Assembly: GCF_027594425.1 (NCBI RefSeq)
Contig: NZ_CP115159.1
Span: forward strand, 3,929,001 to 3,993,000
Direction: 5' to 3'
DNA: 64,000 bases
Origin: Zunongwangia sp. HGR-M22
GTDB lineage: Bacteria; Bacteroidota; Bacteroidia; Flavobacteriales; Flavobacteriaceae
Positions 35,261-43,619 of this stretch are shown here, piece by piece. Numbering within the stretch: the stretch's first letter is position 1; each line of letters begins with the position of its first letter. A model generated the notes under the pieces. It was not told the DNA's origin. It made no database searches and saw nothing but the letters and a program-made list of their open reading frames with translations. A program made the translations under genes and the position numbers.

Positions 35261-36501
35261 TAGGCTTTTACTATTTTATACAGTTTGTCTGAATTTCTAA
35301 TTCTGAATGGTAATTTTATTGTACAAGAATCTCCTTTTGAAGCAGTTTCTAAAGTTTGATCGTTCACCATCATTTCAGAAAGTTCTATTTCTTGCGCACC
35401 TGTGGTGGGCCCTGTAATTAAAAGTGTATCTCCTAATTTTATATCGTAAGCTTCAATCTTAAATTCACCAATATTAGCTTTAGGAAAGTAATGCATTCCT
35501 TTACCAACATAAACTTTCTTTTGTGTGGCATGAGAACCAGAGCCATCACTCCACTGCCCTAATTTTTGACCTAAATAATAACCACTCCAAAATCCACGAT
35601 TGTAGACTTTTTTAAGTTCTTCCATCCAGGCCGCTACCTTTTCTTTGGTAAATTCTTCAGCATAATAAGCATCAATAGCTTCGCGGTAGGTTTTTATAAC
35701 TTTTGCTACATACTCTGGCGCACGGCCACGACCTTCAATCTTTAATACTTTTGCACCGGCATCGATCACCTGATCTAGAAAATCTAAAGTACAAAGATCT
35801 TTTGGAGACATCATGTATTCATTATCCAACTCGACCTCAAAACCACTTTCCTGATCGATCACTGTATATTTTTTTCTGCAATTTTGTTTACAGGCTCCTC
35901 GATTCGCCGAAGAGTTATGTGAATGTAAGCTCAAATAACATTTACCTGAAACTGCCATACAAAGTGCACCATGTCCAAAAATTTCTATTTCAACTAAATT
36001 TCCAGAAGGACCTTTTACTTCTTCTTTTTCTATCTGGTCGCAGATCTTTTTAACCTGTCGCAAGCTCAGTTCTCTACTCAAGACCATGGTATCTGCAAAC
36101 ATCGCGTAAAACTTAACAGTTTCGATGTTGGTAATATTGATCTGTGTAGAAATATGAACTTCCATACCTATTTGTCTTGCATAAGCAATCACCGCCTGAT
36201 CCATCGCTATTACCGCGGTGATCGATGCAGCTTTGGCTTTATCCAATAAGGTTTTTACAATAGAAAGATCATGATCGTAAACTATTGTATTGAGAGTTAG
36301 ATAAGTTCTAACGCCTTTATTTATGCAACGCTTTGCTATTTCTGGCAGATCGTCTAATGTAAAATTTATACTTGCTCTTGCCCGCATATTAAGCTGTTCT
36401 ACACCAAAATAAACGGAGTCGGCTCCATTATCTAATGCCGCCTGTAAAGACTCAAAATTGCCCGCGGGGGCCATAAGTTCTATCTTTCCTGTACTCGTCA
36501 T
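35260..36501 (-). CDS. trhP: tRNA U34 hydroxylation protein, peptidase-U32 family
   Basis: 413 residues, YegQ-like. U32 proteins are RNA hydroxylases that use prephenate and an iron-sulphur cluster, not peptidases. ELMAPAGNFESL (8-19) and DSVYFGVEQLNMRA are present; four cysteines (C181, C188, C204, C208) in the segment from HGALCMAVSGKCYL to ANRGACKQNCR are the cluster ligands expected of the family. The paralogue RlhA (23S rRNA C2501) is the alternative; length and pairing with trhO favour TrhP. A TATCTTTG element lies 21 nt upstream. Confidence 0.85.
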   Translation of the reverse strand: MTSTGKIELMAPAGNFESLQAALDNGADSVYFGVEQLNMRARASINFTLDDLPEIAKRCINKGVRTYLTLNTIVYDHDLSIVKTLLDKAKAASITAVIAMDQAVIAYARQIGMEVHISTQINITNIETVKFYAMFADTMVLSRELSLRQVKKICDQIEKEEVKGPSGNLVEIEIFGHGALCMAVSGKCYLSLHSHNSSANRGACKQNCRKKYTVIDQESGFEVELDNEYMMSPKDLCTLDFLDQVIDAGAKVLKIEGRGRAPEYVAKVIKTYREAIDAYYAEEFTKEKVAAWMEELKKVYNRGFWSGYYLGQKLGQWSDGSGSHATQKKVYVGKGMHYFPKANIGEFKIEAYDIKLGDTLLITGPTTGAQEIELSEMMVNDQTLETASKGDSCTIKLPFRIRNSDKLYKIVKA

Positions 36502-36521
36502 CTCTAATAAAATATGGGCTG

Positions 36522-36529
36522 CAAAGATA
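36522..36529 (-). promoter_or_regulatory. -7 element of the trhP unit
   Basis: TATCTTTG on the minus strand fits TAnnTTTG, 21 nt before the trhP ATG. It divides the 207-bp gap to recA. Confidence 0.6.
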
Positions 36530-36650
36530 CATATCTTTCAATTATTGGTTACATTTAGCGAAAGCCAAATTTTATGGATTTCAATTAAGAATTTAGTTTT
36601 TTCAGATTCAATAAAATGGAGAAATCTTTAAAACGCGATTCAATTTATAA

Positions 36651-36681
36651 TTGTTACCTAATAAAAGTTATAGTAATTTAG
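36651..36681 (+). promoter_or_regulatory. Promoter of recA
   Basis: TTG (36651-36653), 20 nt, then TAATTTAG (36674-36681), one base off TAnnTTTG; it ends 28 nt before the ATG. No inverted SOS-box-like site was seen. Confidence 0.45.
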
Positions 36682-36708
36682 CAACTTGCAAAAAAACAGG
36701 ATAATAAA

Positions 36709-37728
36709 ATGAGTAACGATAAAGAAAAAGAGGCAAAATTAAAAGCATTAAAGCTTACCCTGGATAAGATGGACAAAACTTATGGAAAGGGTACGGTAAT
36801 GAAAATGGGAGATCAAGCAGTTGTTGATGTTCCTTCGATTTCTACCGGTTCTTTAGGCTTAGATTTAGCACTAGGTGTTGGAGGTTATCCAAGAGGAAGA
36901 GTGATAGAAATTTATGGTCCAGAATCTTCTGGTAAAACTACGCTTACTTTACACGCCATTGCCGAAACCCAAAAAACCGGAGGGATTGCAGCTTTTATTG
37001 ATGCAGAACATGCTTTTGATAGATTTTATGCTGAAAAGCTAGGGGTGGATATAGAAAATTTAATAATCTCGCAACCAGATAATGGTGAACAGGCTCTGGA
37101 AATTGCCGATAACTTAATTAGATCTGGAGCTATCGATATTATTGTAATCGACTCGGTTGCAGCTCTTACTCCAAAAAGTGAGATCGAAGGAGAAATGGGA
37201 GACTCAAAAATGGGATTACATGCTCGTTTGATGTCTCAGGCACTTAGAAAATTAACCTCTACAATTAGTAAGACAAATTGTACAGTGATCTTCATTAACC
37301 AGCTTCGTGAGAAAATTGGGGTAATGTTTGGAAATCCTGAAACAACTACTGGTGGTAACGCACTTAAGTTCTATGCTTCAGTACGTTTAGATATTAGAAG
37401 ATCTACTCAGATTAAAAACAGCAGTAGTGAGGTAATGGGTAATAAGACCAGGGTGAAAGTGGTGAAGAACAAAGTAGCACCACCATTTAAAACTGCCGAA
37501 TTTGATATTATGTATGGGGAAGGAGTTTCTAAAATTGGTGAAATTATCGATATAGGTGTTGACTACGAAATAATTAAAAAAAGTGGTTCTTGGTTTAGTT
37601 ATGAAGACACCAAACTTGGGCAAGGTCGTGATGCGGTAAAAACCATCTTAAAAGACAATCCAGATCTAATGGATGAACTGGAAGTTAAAATAAAAGATGC
37701 AATAAAAGTTGCAAAAGAAGAATCTTAA
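36709..37728 (+). CDS. recA: Recombinase RecA
   Basis: 339 residues, full length. Walker [10 protein letters not shown] (70-78), Walker [13 protein letters not shown]1/L2 loops ([36 protein letters not shown]) and the C-terminal acidic region are intact. Forms the nucleoprotein filament for homologous recombination. A perfect terminator follows. dprA, which loads RecA during natural transformation, is 5 kb downstream. Confidence 0.98.
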   Translation: MSNDKEKEAKLKALKLTLDKMDKTYGKGTVMKMGDQAVVDVPSISTGSLGLDLALGVGGYPRGRVIEIYGPESSGKTTLTLHAIAETQKTGGIAAFIDAEHAFDRFYAEKLGVDIENLIISQPDNGEQALEIADNLIRSGAIDIIVIDSVAALTPKSEIEGEMGDSKMGLHARLMSQALRKLTSTISKTNCTVIFINQLREKIGVMFGNPETTTGGNALKFYASVRLDIRRSTQIKNSSSEVMGNKTRVKVVKNKVAPPFKTAEFDIMYGEGVSKIGEIIDIGVDYEIIKKSGSWFSYEDTKLGQGRDAVKTILKDNPDLMDELEVKIKDAIKVAKEES

Positions 37729-37751
37729 GCAATTGAAAAACAAATTAATAT

Positions 37752-37783
37752 AAAAAAATCTCCGACTTCGGGGATTTTTTTTT
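37752..37783 (+). terminator. Terminator of recA
   Basis: 12-bp stem (one G-U), aaaaaaatctcc/ggggattttttt with a 6-nt loop at 37764-37769 and T-run, 24 nt after the recA stop. Confidence 0.9.
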
Positions 37784-37792
37784 GAATTTTAC

Positions 37793-37819
37793 GCAACCTT
37801 TTCAAAACTCAATCATCTA
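37793..37819 (+). promoter_or_regulatory. Putative ECF-type promoter before a lipoprotein gene
   Basis: acGCAACCTTTT, then ATCTA 23 nt after the G. Identical in spacing and in the first twelve bases to the copy at 38413 before the sigma gene. Ends 28 nt before the ATG at 37847. Confidence 0.6.
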
Positions 37820-37846
37820 CAACAAACAAAACCCAAAAATACAAAG

Positions 37847-38347
37847 ATGAAAAAGCTAAGTTTATTATTAATTCTTGCAATCTCTCTTATTAGTTGTAAT
37901 AGTGATGATGATGGTCCAAGTATCGCATACCAATATGCCAGAATCACGAACCACAATTTGCCTGCTTTTATTGATTATGAAGAGAGCTACGATATAAAAG
38001 CAACCTTTACGCTACCCGATGCCTGCCATACTTTTTATGCATTCGATGGAAAATCTTACGAGAATGAAGATGAGGAAAATATCTTAGTTTACGATATTGT
38101 GGCTTTAACATCCTACGATCCAAACGTTACAGAGTGTACAGAGCAAACAACTAGTTTATCTAAAACAGAATCTCTATTCAGAAATAGCTTTAAGCTAAAT
38201 ACTGTTACCCAAAATGAAGATCGCTATGATACTGTTCGATTTCGTTTTGTAAACGGCGTTAATACTGCAACAAATGAATACGAGTTTTTAACAGTAAACG
38301 TTCCCGTAGGAGAACCAGAGCCTACTCCTGAAGAACCTGCAGAATAA
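37847..38347 (+). CDS. Lipoprotein of unknown function
   Basis: 166 residues. Lipobox LISC (C17) then an Asp-rich SDDD run, typical of surface-exposed Bacteroidota lipoproteins. The mature part is a single beta-rich domain with two cysteines in DACHTFYAFDGK and NVTECTEQ, possibly a disulphide, and ends in a Pro/Glu tail. Not recognised. It has its own ECF-like promoter and terminator, just upstream of an ECF sigma gene with the same promoter motif, so it is a likely target of that sigma factor. Confidence 0.75.
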   Translation: MKKLSLLLILAISLISCNSDDDGPSIAYQYARITNHNLPAFIDYEESYDIKATFTLPDACHTFYAFDGKSYENEDEENILVYDIVALTSYDPNVTECTEQTTSLSKTESLFRNSFKLNTVTQNEDRYDTVRFRFVNGVNTATNEYEFLTVNVPVGEPEPTPEEPAE

Positions 38348-38366
38348 AAGATTAATCATTATTTTT

Positions 38367-38403
38367 AAAAAGCTGAAATTGTATAATTTCAGCTTTTTTT
38401 ATT
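38367..38403 (+). terminator. Terminator of the lipoprotein gene
   Basis: Perfect 14-bp stem aaaaagctgaaatt/aatttcagcttttt with a 4-nt loop (38381-38384) and T-rich tail. It ends just before the ECF-type promoter at 38413. Confidence 0.9.
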
Positions 38404-38412
38404 TTAAGCCAC

Positions 38413-38439
38413 GCAACCTTTTAGATTTCGGCGTATCTA
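38413..38439 (+). promoter_or_regulatory. Putative autoregulatory promoter of the ECF sigma gene
   Basis: GCAACCTTTT with ATCTA 23 nt after the G; the leader to the TTG start at 38620 would be about 170 nt. Two small hairpins (cttag-gaaaga-ctaag and actta-cgca-taagt) lie in this leader; no other gene is seen in 38440-38619. Confidence 0.55.
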
Positions 38440-38619
38440 TACATTATAAACCAGGAATAGAAGTATTCAGAAAAGAGAATATAAAAGCATTAATCATTAT
38501 CCTAACAACATGTAACTTAGGAAAGACTAAGCTTGTTTTTATTAAATTACAGTTAGCATAAAATCTGATAAAAAACAGATAACTTACGCATAAGTAACCA
38601 ACTAAACTCACATGATTTT

Positions 38620-39162
38620 TTGACGCTAGAAAAGCTCATAAAAAGATGTAAAAAAAAGGATATTAAAGCACAGGAAGAACTTTACCGATTATACTCCGGG
38701 AAGATGTTCGGCTTATGTTTAAAATATTCTGATAGCTACCAGCAGGCCGAAGATAATCTGCAGGATGGCTTTATGACCATATTCGACAAAATTGGTCAAT
38801 ACAATAATTTAGGATCATTTGAAGGTTGGATGAAAAGAATTGTAATAAATACCGCTTTACAAAAGCACAGAAAAGAAAAATTATATAGTATAGCAAACGA
38901 AAATCAAATAGAAGAAGCTACAGTAGAATATGAAGAATCTTCTTTGCCTTTAGATTTTTTATTAAAAATCGTACAGCAATTACCGCAACGTTATCGCGAA
39001 GTATTTAACCTATATGTTTTAGATGGTTATTCCCACAAAGAAATTGCGAATATGCTGAATATTTCTGAAGGTACTTCTAAATCTAATCTATCAAGAGCCC
39101 GACATATATTGAAAGATAATATCGAGAAAAGTCAAATTAATTCTTCTGCAAAAACCCTATGA
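38620..39162 (+). CDS. ECF-family RNA polymerase sigma factor
   Basis: 180 residues from a TTG start; an ATG at 38612 meets a stop at once, and MTLEKLIKRCKKKDIKAQEEL aligns with the family's start. Sigma-2 (YRLYSGKMFGLCLKYS, DNLQDGFMTIFDKIG, GSFEGWMKRIVINT) and sigma-4 (LPQRYREVFNLYVLDGYSHKEIA, SEGTSKSNLSRAR) are complete. It overlaps the next gene by 4 nt (ATGA), which encodes its probable membrane regulator. The same promoter motif precedes this gene and three other units nearby, suggesting autoregulation. Confidence 0.9.
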   Translation: MTLEKLIKRCKKKDIKAQEELYRLYSGKMFGLCLKYSDSYQQAEDNLQDGFMTIFDKIGQYNNLGSFEGWMKRIVINTALQKHRKEKLYSIANENQIEEATVEYEESSLPLDFLLKIVQQLPQRYREVFNLYVLDGYSHKEIANMLNISEGTSKSNLSRARHILKDNIEKSQINSSAKTL

Positions 39163-40622
39163 AAGAGAGAAAGAATATAGATCGCCTTTTTCAGGAGAAG
39201 TTCAAAGATTTTGAACAAGCTCCCAGAGAAGAAGTATGGAAAAATATAGCAGGCAAATTGCAGAAAAAGCAAGAAAAAAAGCCGTTTATTTTACCATTTT
39301 GGTATAAGCTTGGCAGCGTAGCGGCTGTTTTAGCTCTAATTACAACTCTAACTTATATTTACCTAAACCCTGCAAATTTAACAGAGCCCCAAATCTCTAT
39401 TGATGTTGAAAAATCAGCCCTTCCTAAGATTGAAATGCCTGTAGATTCTACCCTGAAGAGCGCTAATAATATTCTTGAAGAGATTGCAGGCCGGTCTGAA
39501 TATTCAGGCGCGCCAAGTAAAGTTTCCAGAAATAATTCAGGGGCTAGTATTAATCAAAATAATGCCATTACAAATAATCAAAATTCTACTTTAAGTAATA
39601 GCATTTCAGCAAGAACAGAAAAAAATAACAGTTCAAACCAATCAAAAAACGAGCAACAATTAGCCTATCTTGAAAATGAAAATAAGAAGGTTTCAACGAA
39701 AAACTTCCAAAATGAAATAAATAACGAAGAGAACATTAAAAATAATCAAGATGCTCAATTTACTGTCGCAGATTCTTCTAAAATTAAAGAACAGCAAGAA
39801 TATGAGAATGCATTAGCAATTCTTGAGGAAGAAAAAAACAAGGAAGCTACCTCTGAAGATTTAAAAATAACATCAAACAAAGCTGGCAAAATTAGTATTG
39901 CTCCTTTTGCAGCACCTGTATATTATGATAATTTAGGAAGCGGTAGTGCAATAGATCCCAATTTTGCAGGTAATCAAACCAATAGCGAGGTTACCATGTC
40001 TTACGGTATAAAATTAGCTTATGCTATTTCTGAAAAAGTAAAAATACGTTCTGGGATTAATAAAGTGAATATGAATTATAAAACTAGGGATATTGTTTAT
40101 AACTACGCCATGGCTTCTAACAATCTTGCTAATATTAATTACGAAAATGGAAGCGAGAATATTAAAATTACGAGTACCAATTCTAGAAGTAATGGTGATG
40201 CTTTTGATAGCCCAGTGACTTCACCAGAAATTAATAATTTTGCGAATTTAAATATGCCTGTAGAATCGGGTTCTATAAATCAAAGTTTTGGATATATTGA
40301 AGTTCCGCTTGAAATCGAATATAACTTGATCGATAAAAAAATTGGACTGAAATTAATTGGTGGTGCCAGCAGTTTATTTTTAGATGAAAACTCGGTAAGT
40401 GTTAGTTCCCAAAATGGAGAAGTAGAGCTGGGAGAAGCAAATAATTTAGAAGAACTAAGTTTTACGACCAATATTGGGATGGGTATAGATTATCAGCTCA
40501 ACGATAAATTCCGGTTAAATTTAGAACCAACCTTCAAATATCAATTAAATAGTTTTAATAATGTTGATGGCGTGAAGCCGTTTTTCTTCGGAATTTATAC
40601 AGGATTTAGTTTTGAGTTTTAA
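39159..40622 (+). CDS. Membrane-spanning sigma-factor partner with C-terminal beta-barrel-like domain
   Basis: 487 residues. Residues 1-45 are a charged cytoplasmic segment (IDRLFQEKFKDFEQAPREEVW) like those of Bacteroidota anti-sigma proteins; 51-69 is a membrane helix; about 70-243 is a long Asn/Ser/Lys/Glu-rich, probably disordered linker; about 243-487 has alternating strands and ends in FSFEF, as outer-membrane beta-barrels do (OMP_b-brl-like). The 4-nt overlap with the ECF gene supports an anti-sigma role. The layout could link the two membranes in one chain. Function is inferred. Confidence 0.72.
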   Translation: MKERKNIDRLFQEKFKDFEQAPREEVWKNIAGKLQKKQEKKPFILPFWYKLGSVAAVLALITTLTYIYLNPANLTEPQISIDVEKSALPKIEMPVDSTLKSANNILEEIAGRSEYSGAPSKVSRNNSGASINQNNAITNNQNSTLSNSISARTEKNNSSNQSKNEQQLAYLENENKKVSTKNFQNEINNEENIKNNQDAQFTVADSSKIKEQQEYENALAILEEEKNKEATSEDLKITSNKAGKISIAPFAAPVYYDNLGSGSAIDPNFAGNQTNSEVTMSYGIKLAYAISEKVKIRSGINKVNMNYKTRDIVYNYAMASNNLANINYENGSENIKITSTNSRSNGDAFDSPVTSPEINNFANLNMPVESGSINQSFGYIEVPLEIEYNLIDKKIGLKLIGGASSLFLDENSVSVSSQNGEVELGEANNLEELSFTTNIGMGIDYQLNDKFRLNLEPTFKYQLNSFNNVDGVKPFFFGIYTGFSFEF

Positions 40623-40626
40623 CCGA

Positions 40627-41370
40627 TTAATTTACGGTTGGATTGTTTAATTCCTGAAGAATAACCTCCCTATTTTGCAGCTTTAGTGCTTTACGGTCTT
40701 GCTGGGTTTTCCCTTTGGTCGATATAAAATCGTGGATCTTAACTCTCAACTTCCCGGGGCTTCCAGAAAAGAAAGTGTAGGAAAAACGCTTTTTAGTATC
40801 GTGAAATGTTAGCGGAACGATAGGTATTTGATGGTCTATAGCCAGCTTAAAAGCTCCTTCTTTAAATTCGTCTAAAACAATACTTTCATCATCGGGAACG
40901 CCCCCTTCCGGAAAAATACAAATGCTGTTGCCTTGCTTTAATCTTCTTTGCGCTTCATTAAAAACCGCTTGCCTACTTTGTGGATTTTTGCGATCTACCA
41001 GAATACAGGTTCGTTTATAGAAAAATCCAAAAATGGGAATTTTCACTAGTTCTTTTTTTCCAACAAAAACGAAAGGATGGTTTATCGTAGAAAGCATTAA
41101 CATGATATCGATAATAGAACAGTGATTGGCTACAAACATATAGCTGTAACCTTTTTCCAACTTCTGCCCACCAACAACTTTGCGATAAAATCCCATTCCA
41201 AAAATGATAAATTTGGCCCACATTCTTGCGCAAAAGAAGAATTGAGGATAAAATCGTTCCGATGAAGTAAACACTACCAATATAGGTAACATAATGATTA
41301 TTGGCACTACGAGTAAAACATAGAACCAAATTCTCCATACCGCAATAGCAATATTTTTTAGAAAACGCAT
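40627..41370 (-). CDS. plsC: 1-acyl-sn-glycerol-3-phosphate acyltransferase
   Basis: 247 residues from MRFLKN; a TTG-started extension to 41394 is less likely. Makes phosphatidic acid from lysophosphatidic acid at the inner membrane. The HX4D motif is NHCSIID; FPEGG replaces the more usual FPEGT, which is common in this group. An N-terminal membrane helix is present. It ends four bases from the convergent sigma-partner gene, with no terminator. The divergent gene is trpS. Confidence 0.88.
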   Translation of the reverse strand: MRFLKNIAIAVWRIWFYVLLVVPIIIMLPILVVFTSSERFYPQFFFCARMWAKFIIFGMGFYRKVVGGQKLEKGYSYMFVANHCSIIDIMLMLSTINHPFVFVGKKELVKIPIFGFFYKRTCILVDRKNPQSRQAVFNEAQRRLKQGNSICIFPEGGVPDDESIVLDEFKEGAFKLAIDHQIPIVPLTFHDTKKRFSYTFFSGSPGKLRVKIHDFISTKGKTQQDRKALKLQNREVILQELNNPTVN

Positions 41371-41417
41371 AGATTCCAAAAGTAGTAAATACAATCAAGT
41401 CAATTCCACAAAAAAAG

Positions 41418-41425
41418 TACCTTTG
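41418..41425 (+). promoter_or_regulatory. -7 element of trpS
   Basis: TACCTTTG, a full TAnnTTTG match, ends 21 nt before the ATG. Confidence 0.65.
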
Positions 41426-41445
41426 TATAAAAATTTAATTACTAC

Positions 41446-42414
41446 ATGTCTAGAATACTAACGGGAGTACAAAGTACAGGAACTCCTCATTTAGGAAATT
41501 TACTGGGGGCTATTATGCCTGCTATAAGAATGGCGAACAGCCCAGAAAATGATTCCTTCATTTTCATTGCAGATATGCATTCTCTAACACAAATTAAAGA
41601 TGCTGAAACTTTAAGAAATAACACCTACTCTGTCGCTGCCACATGGCTTGCCTGTGGTATTGATATAGACAAAACGGTATTTTACAGACAAAGTGATATC
41701 CCTCAAACCAGTGAGCTTACCTGGTATTTAAGCTGCTTTTTTCCTTATCAACGACTTACTTTAGCACATTCGTTTAAAGATAAAGCAGATCGTCTAGAAG
41801 ATGTAAATGCCGGGCTTTTTACGTACCCAATGCTTATGGCTGCAGATATTCTATTATATGATGCTGAAATTGTTCCTGTTGGGAAAGACCAGTTACAACA
41901 TTTAGAAATTACCAGAGATGTAGCCTCTCGTTTTCACGCTAAAATGGGAGAAACTTTTGTAATTCCTGAAGCTAAAGTAGAAGAAAACATCTTGTTTGTT
42001 CCCGGTACTGATGGTTCTAAAATGAGTAAATCGAAAGATAATACCATAAATATTTTTCAGACCGATAAAAAACTGAGAAAACAAATTATGGGAATTCAAA
42101 CTGATAGTACTCCGCTTGAAGAACCTAAAAACCCAGATACCTGTAATGTTTTCAATATCTATAAATTATTAGGATCTGAAGAACAAAACGCAGATCTACG
42201 CCAAAAATATGAAGCTGGTGGTTTTGGTTATGGCCATGCAAAACAAGCTTTATTCGAATTGGTAAAAGAAACTTTTGCTGAACAGCGTGAAAAATATGAA
42301 TATTACATCAACAATCTTGAAGAAATTGATAAAGCTTTGGCCATTGGGAAAGAAAAAGCAACAGCTGTGGCTAGTGATGTTTTAAAGCGTGTTCGCCAAA
42401 AATTAGGATATTAA
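41446..42414 (+). CDS. trpS: Tryptophan--tRNA ligase
   Basis: 322 residues, class I aminoacyl-tRNA synthetase. The HIGH-like HLGN (15-18) and KMSKS (192-196) are both intact; LTYPMLMAADILLYD and VPVGKDQLQHLEITRD bind tryptophan and adenylate as in known enzymes. Complete and monocistronic, ending 7 nt from the convergent dprA. Confidence 0.98.
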   Translation: MSRILTGVQSTGTPHLGNLLGAIMPAIRMANSPENDSFIFIADMHSLTQIKDAETLRNNTYSVAATWLACGIDIDKTVFYRQSDIPQTSELTWYLSCFFPYQRLTLAHSFKDKADRLEDVNAGLFTYPMLMAADILLYDAEIVPVGKDQLQHLEITRDVASRFHAKMGETFVIPEAKVEENILFVPGTDGSKMSKSKDNTINIFQTDKKLRKQIMGIQTDSTPLEEPKNPDTCNVFNIYKLLGSEEQNADLRQKYEAGGFGYGHAKQALFELVKETFAEQREKYEYYINNLEEIDKALAIGKEKATAVASDVLKRVRQKLGY

Positions 42415-42421
42415 GTACAAT

Positions 42422-43522
42422 CTAAATTGCTTCAAATAATTTACCGGGCAAAGGCCTAATAACACCTTTAAGTTCCATATTCAGTAAAATTGAAGCGGTT
42501 TTAAAAGTTGGGAAATTACAGTAGAGCGCTATCGTATCTAATTGTGATTTCCCTTTTTCTTTTAGATGATCGTAAATTTGTTGCTCTTCAGAATCTAAAT
42601 CGACAAATAATTGTTGCTGCACGGGTTTAATTTCTTCCTGAAGTTTCCATCCCAACATATAAACCAAATCGGCTGCGCTACTTAATAAATTGGCATTATT
42701 CGATTTTATAAGTTCGTTACAACCTTTACTATATTTATCACCAGGACGGCCGGGAACGGCAAAAACTTCACGATTGTAAGAGTTGGCAATATCTGCAGTA
42801 ACTAAGCTTCCGCCCTTCTCTGCACTTTCTATAACTACCGTCGCTTCACTTAAACCAGCTATAATTCGATTTCTCTTTAGAAAATTATTTCTTCCGAAGT
42901 TATCACTACTCCAAAAATCGCTAAAAAACCCGCCATTTTCTAAAACGCTGTCTACATATTTTGCATGGACTTTTGGGTAAATTTGATTGAAACCATGTGC
43001 TAAACAACCAATAGTTTGCAAATTATTCGCGACAGCAGCGCGATGCGCCGCGATATCAACTCCGTATGCAAATCCAGAAACAATGATAGGATTAAGCGGA
43101 CTAAGTTCCTCGATAAATTGCTCAACAAAAGAATTGCCAGCGCTGGTGATTTTTCGTGTTCCTACAATACTTATAATTCGGTGATGTTGAAGCTGAATAT
43201 TTCCTTTTGAAAACAGCAAAATTGGCGAATCATGGCAGTGTTTCAATTTTTCGGGATAATTTTGATCTTCAAAATAATGCGTCTTTAATTGTTCATTTTG
43301 GATAAATTCGAGCTCGTTTTCTGCCGCTTCAAAATTCGCAGGATCTAGTAATCCTTTCAGTTTAAGCGCTCCAATTCCTTCAATTTTCAATAAATTTTGT
43401 CGCTTTTCTTCGAATATTGCCCTAGCACTTCCCAATCTAGCAATTAACTTTTTTGCAGTTCTATCTCCCAGATTAGGAGCTTTTTGGAGTGCTAAGACGT
43501 ATTTTAGATCATTAAAATTCAT
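42422..43522 (-). CDS. dprA: DNA-processing protein DprA
   Basis: 366 residues. An N-terminal helix-hairpin-helix/SAM-like part (LIARLGSARAIF), the Rossmann core (ISIVGTRKITSAGN, VSGFAYGVDIAAHRAAV, GSLVTADIANSYNREVFAVPG) and a C-terminal winged-helix (DLDSEEQQIYDHLKEKGKSQLDTIA). DprA loads RecA on incoming single strands during natural transformation. Complete. No other competence gene is in the window. Confidence 0.95.
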   Translation of the reverse strand: MNFNDLKYVLALQKAPNLGDRTAKKLIARLGSARAIFEEKRQNLLKIEGIGALKLKGLLDPANFEAAENELEFIQNEQLKTHYFEDQNYPEKLKHCHDSPILLFSKGNIQLQHHRIISIVGTRKITSAGNSFVEQFIEELSPLNPIIVSGFAYGVDIAAHRAAVANNLQTIGCLAHGFNQIYPKVHAKYVDSVLENGGFFSDFWSSDNFGRNNFLKRNRIIAGLSEATVVIESAEKGGSLVTADIANSYNREVFAVPGRPGDKYSKGCNELIKSNNANLLSSAADLVYMLGWKLQEEIKPVQQQLFVDLDSEEQQIYDHLKEKGKSQLDTIALYCNFPTFKTASILLNMELKGVIRPLPGKLFEAI

Positions 43523-43606
43523 CCCATCGCTTTCCTCTAAAATTAAACAAAAAAAGATTTGTTAATAAAATTTGTTTCTCTATTTTTATATACTTCACTT
43601 TCGTCT

Positions 43607-43614
43607 TATTTTTG
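43607..43614 (+). promoter_or_regulatory. -7 element of the HU/SPOR gene
   Basis: TATTTTTG matches TAnnTTTG and ends 6 nt before the ATG at 43620, so a very short or absent leader is expected; this also argues against a start at 43572. Confidence 0.5.
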
Positions 43615-43619
43615 CATTT

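Noticed and set aside
36502-36708. SOS-type operator before recA
   Set aside because: No LexA-like palindrome was found, and many Bacteroidota lack this system.
38379-38561. 60-codon frame upstream of the ECF sigma gene
   Set aside because: It starts inside a terminator hairpin and crosses the ECF-type promoter; no family feature.
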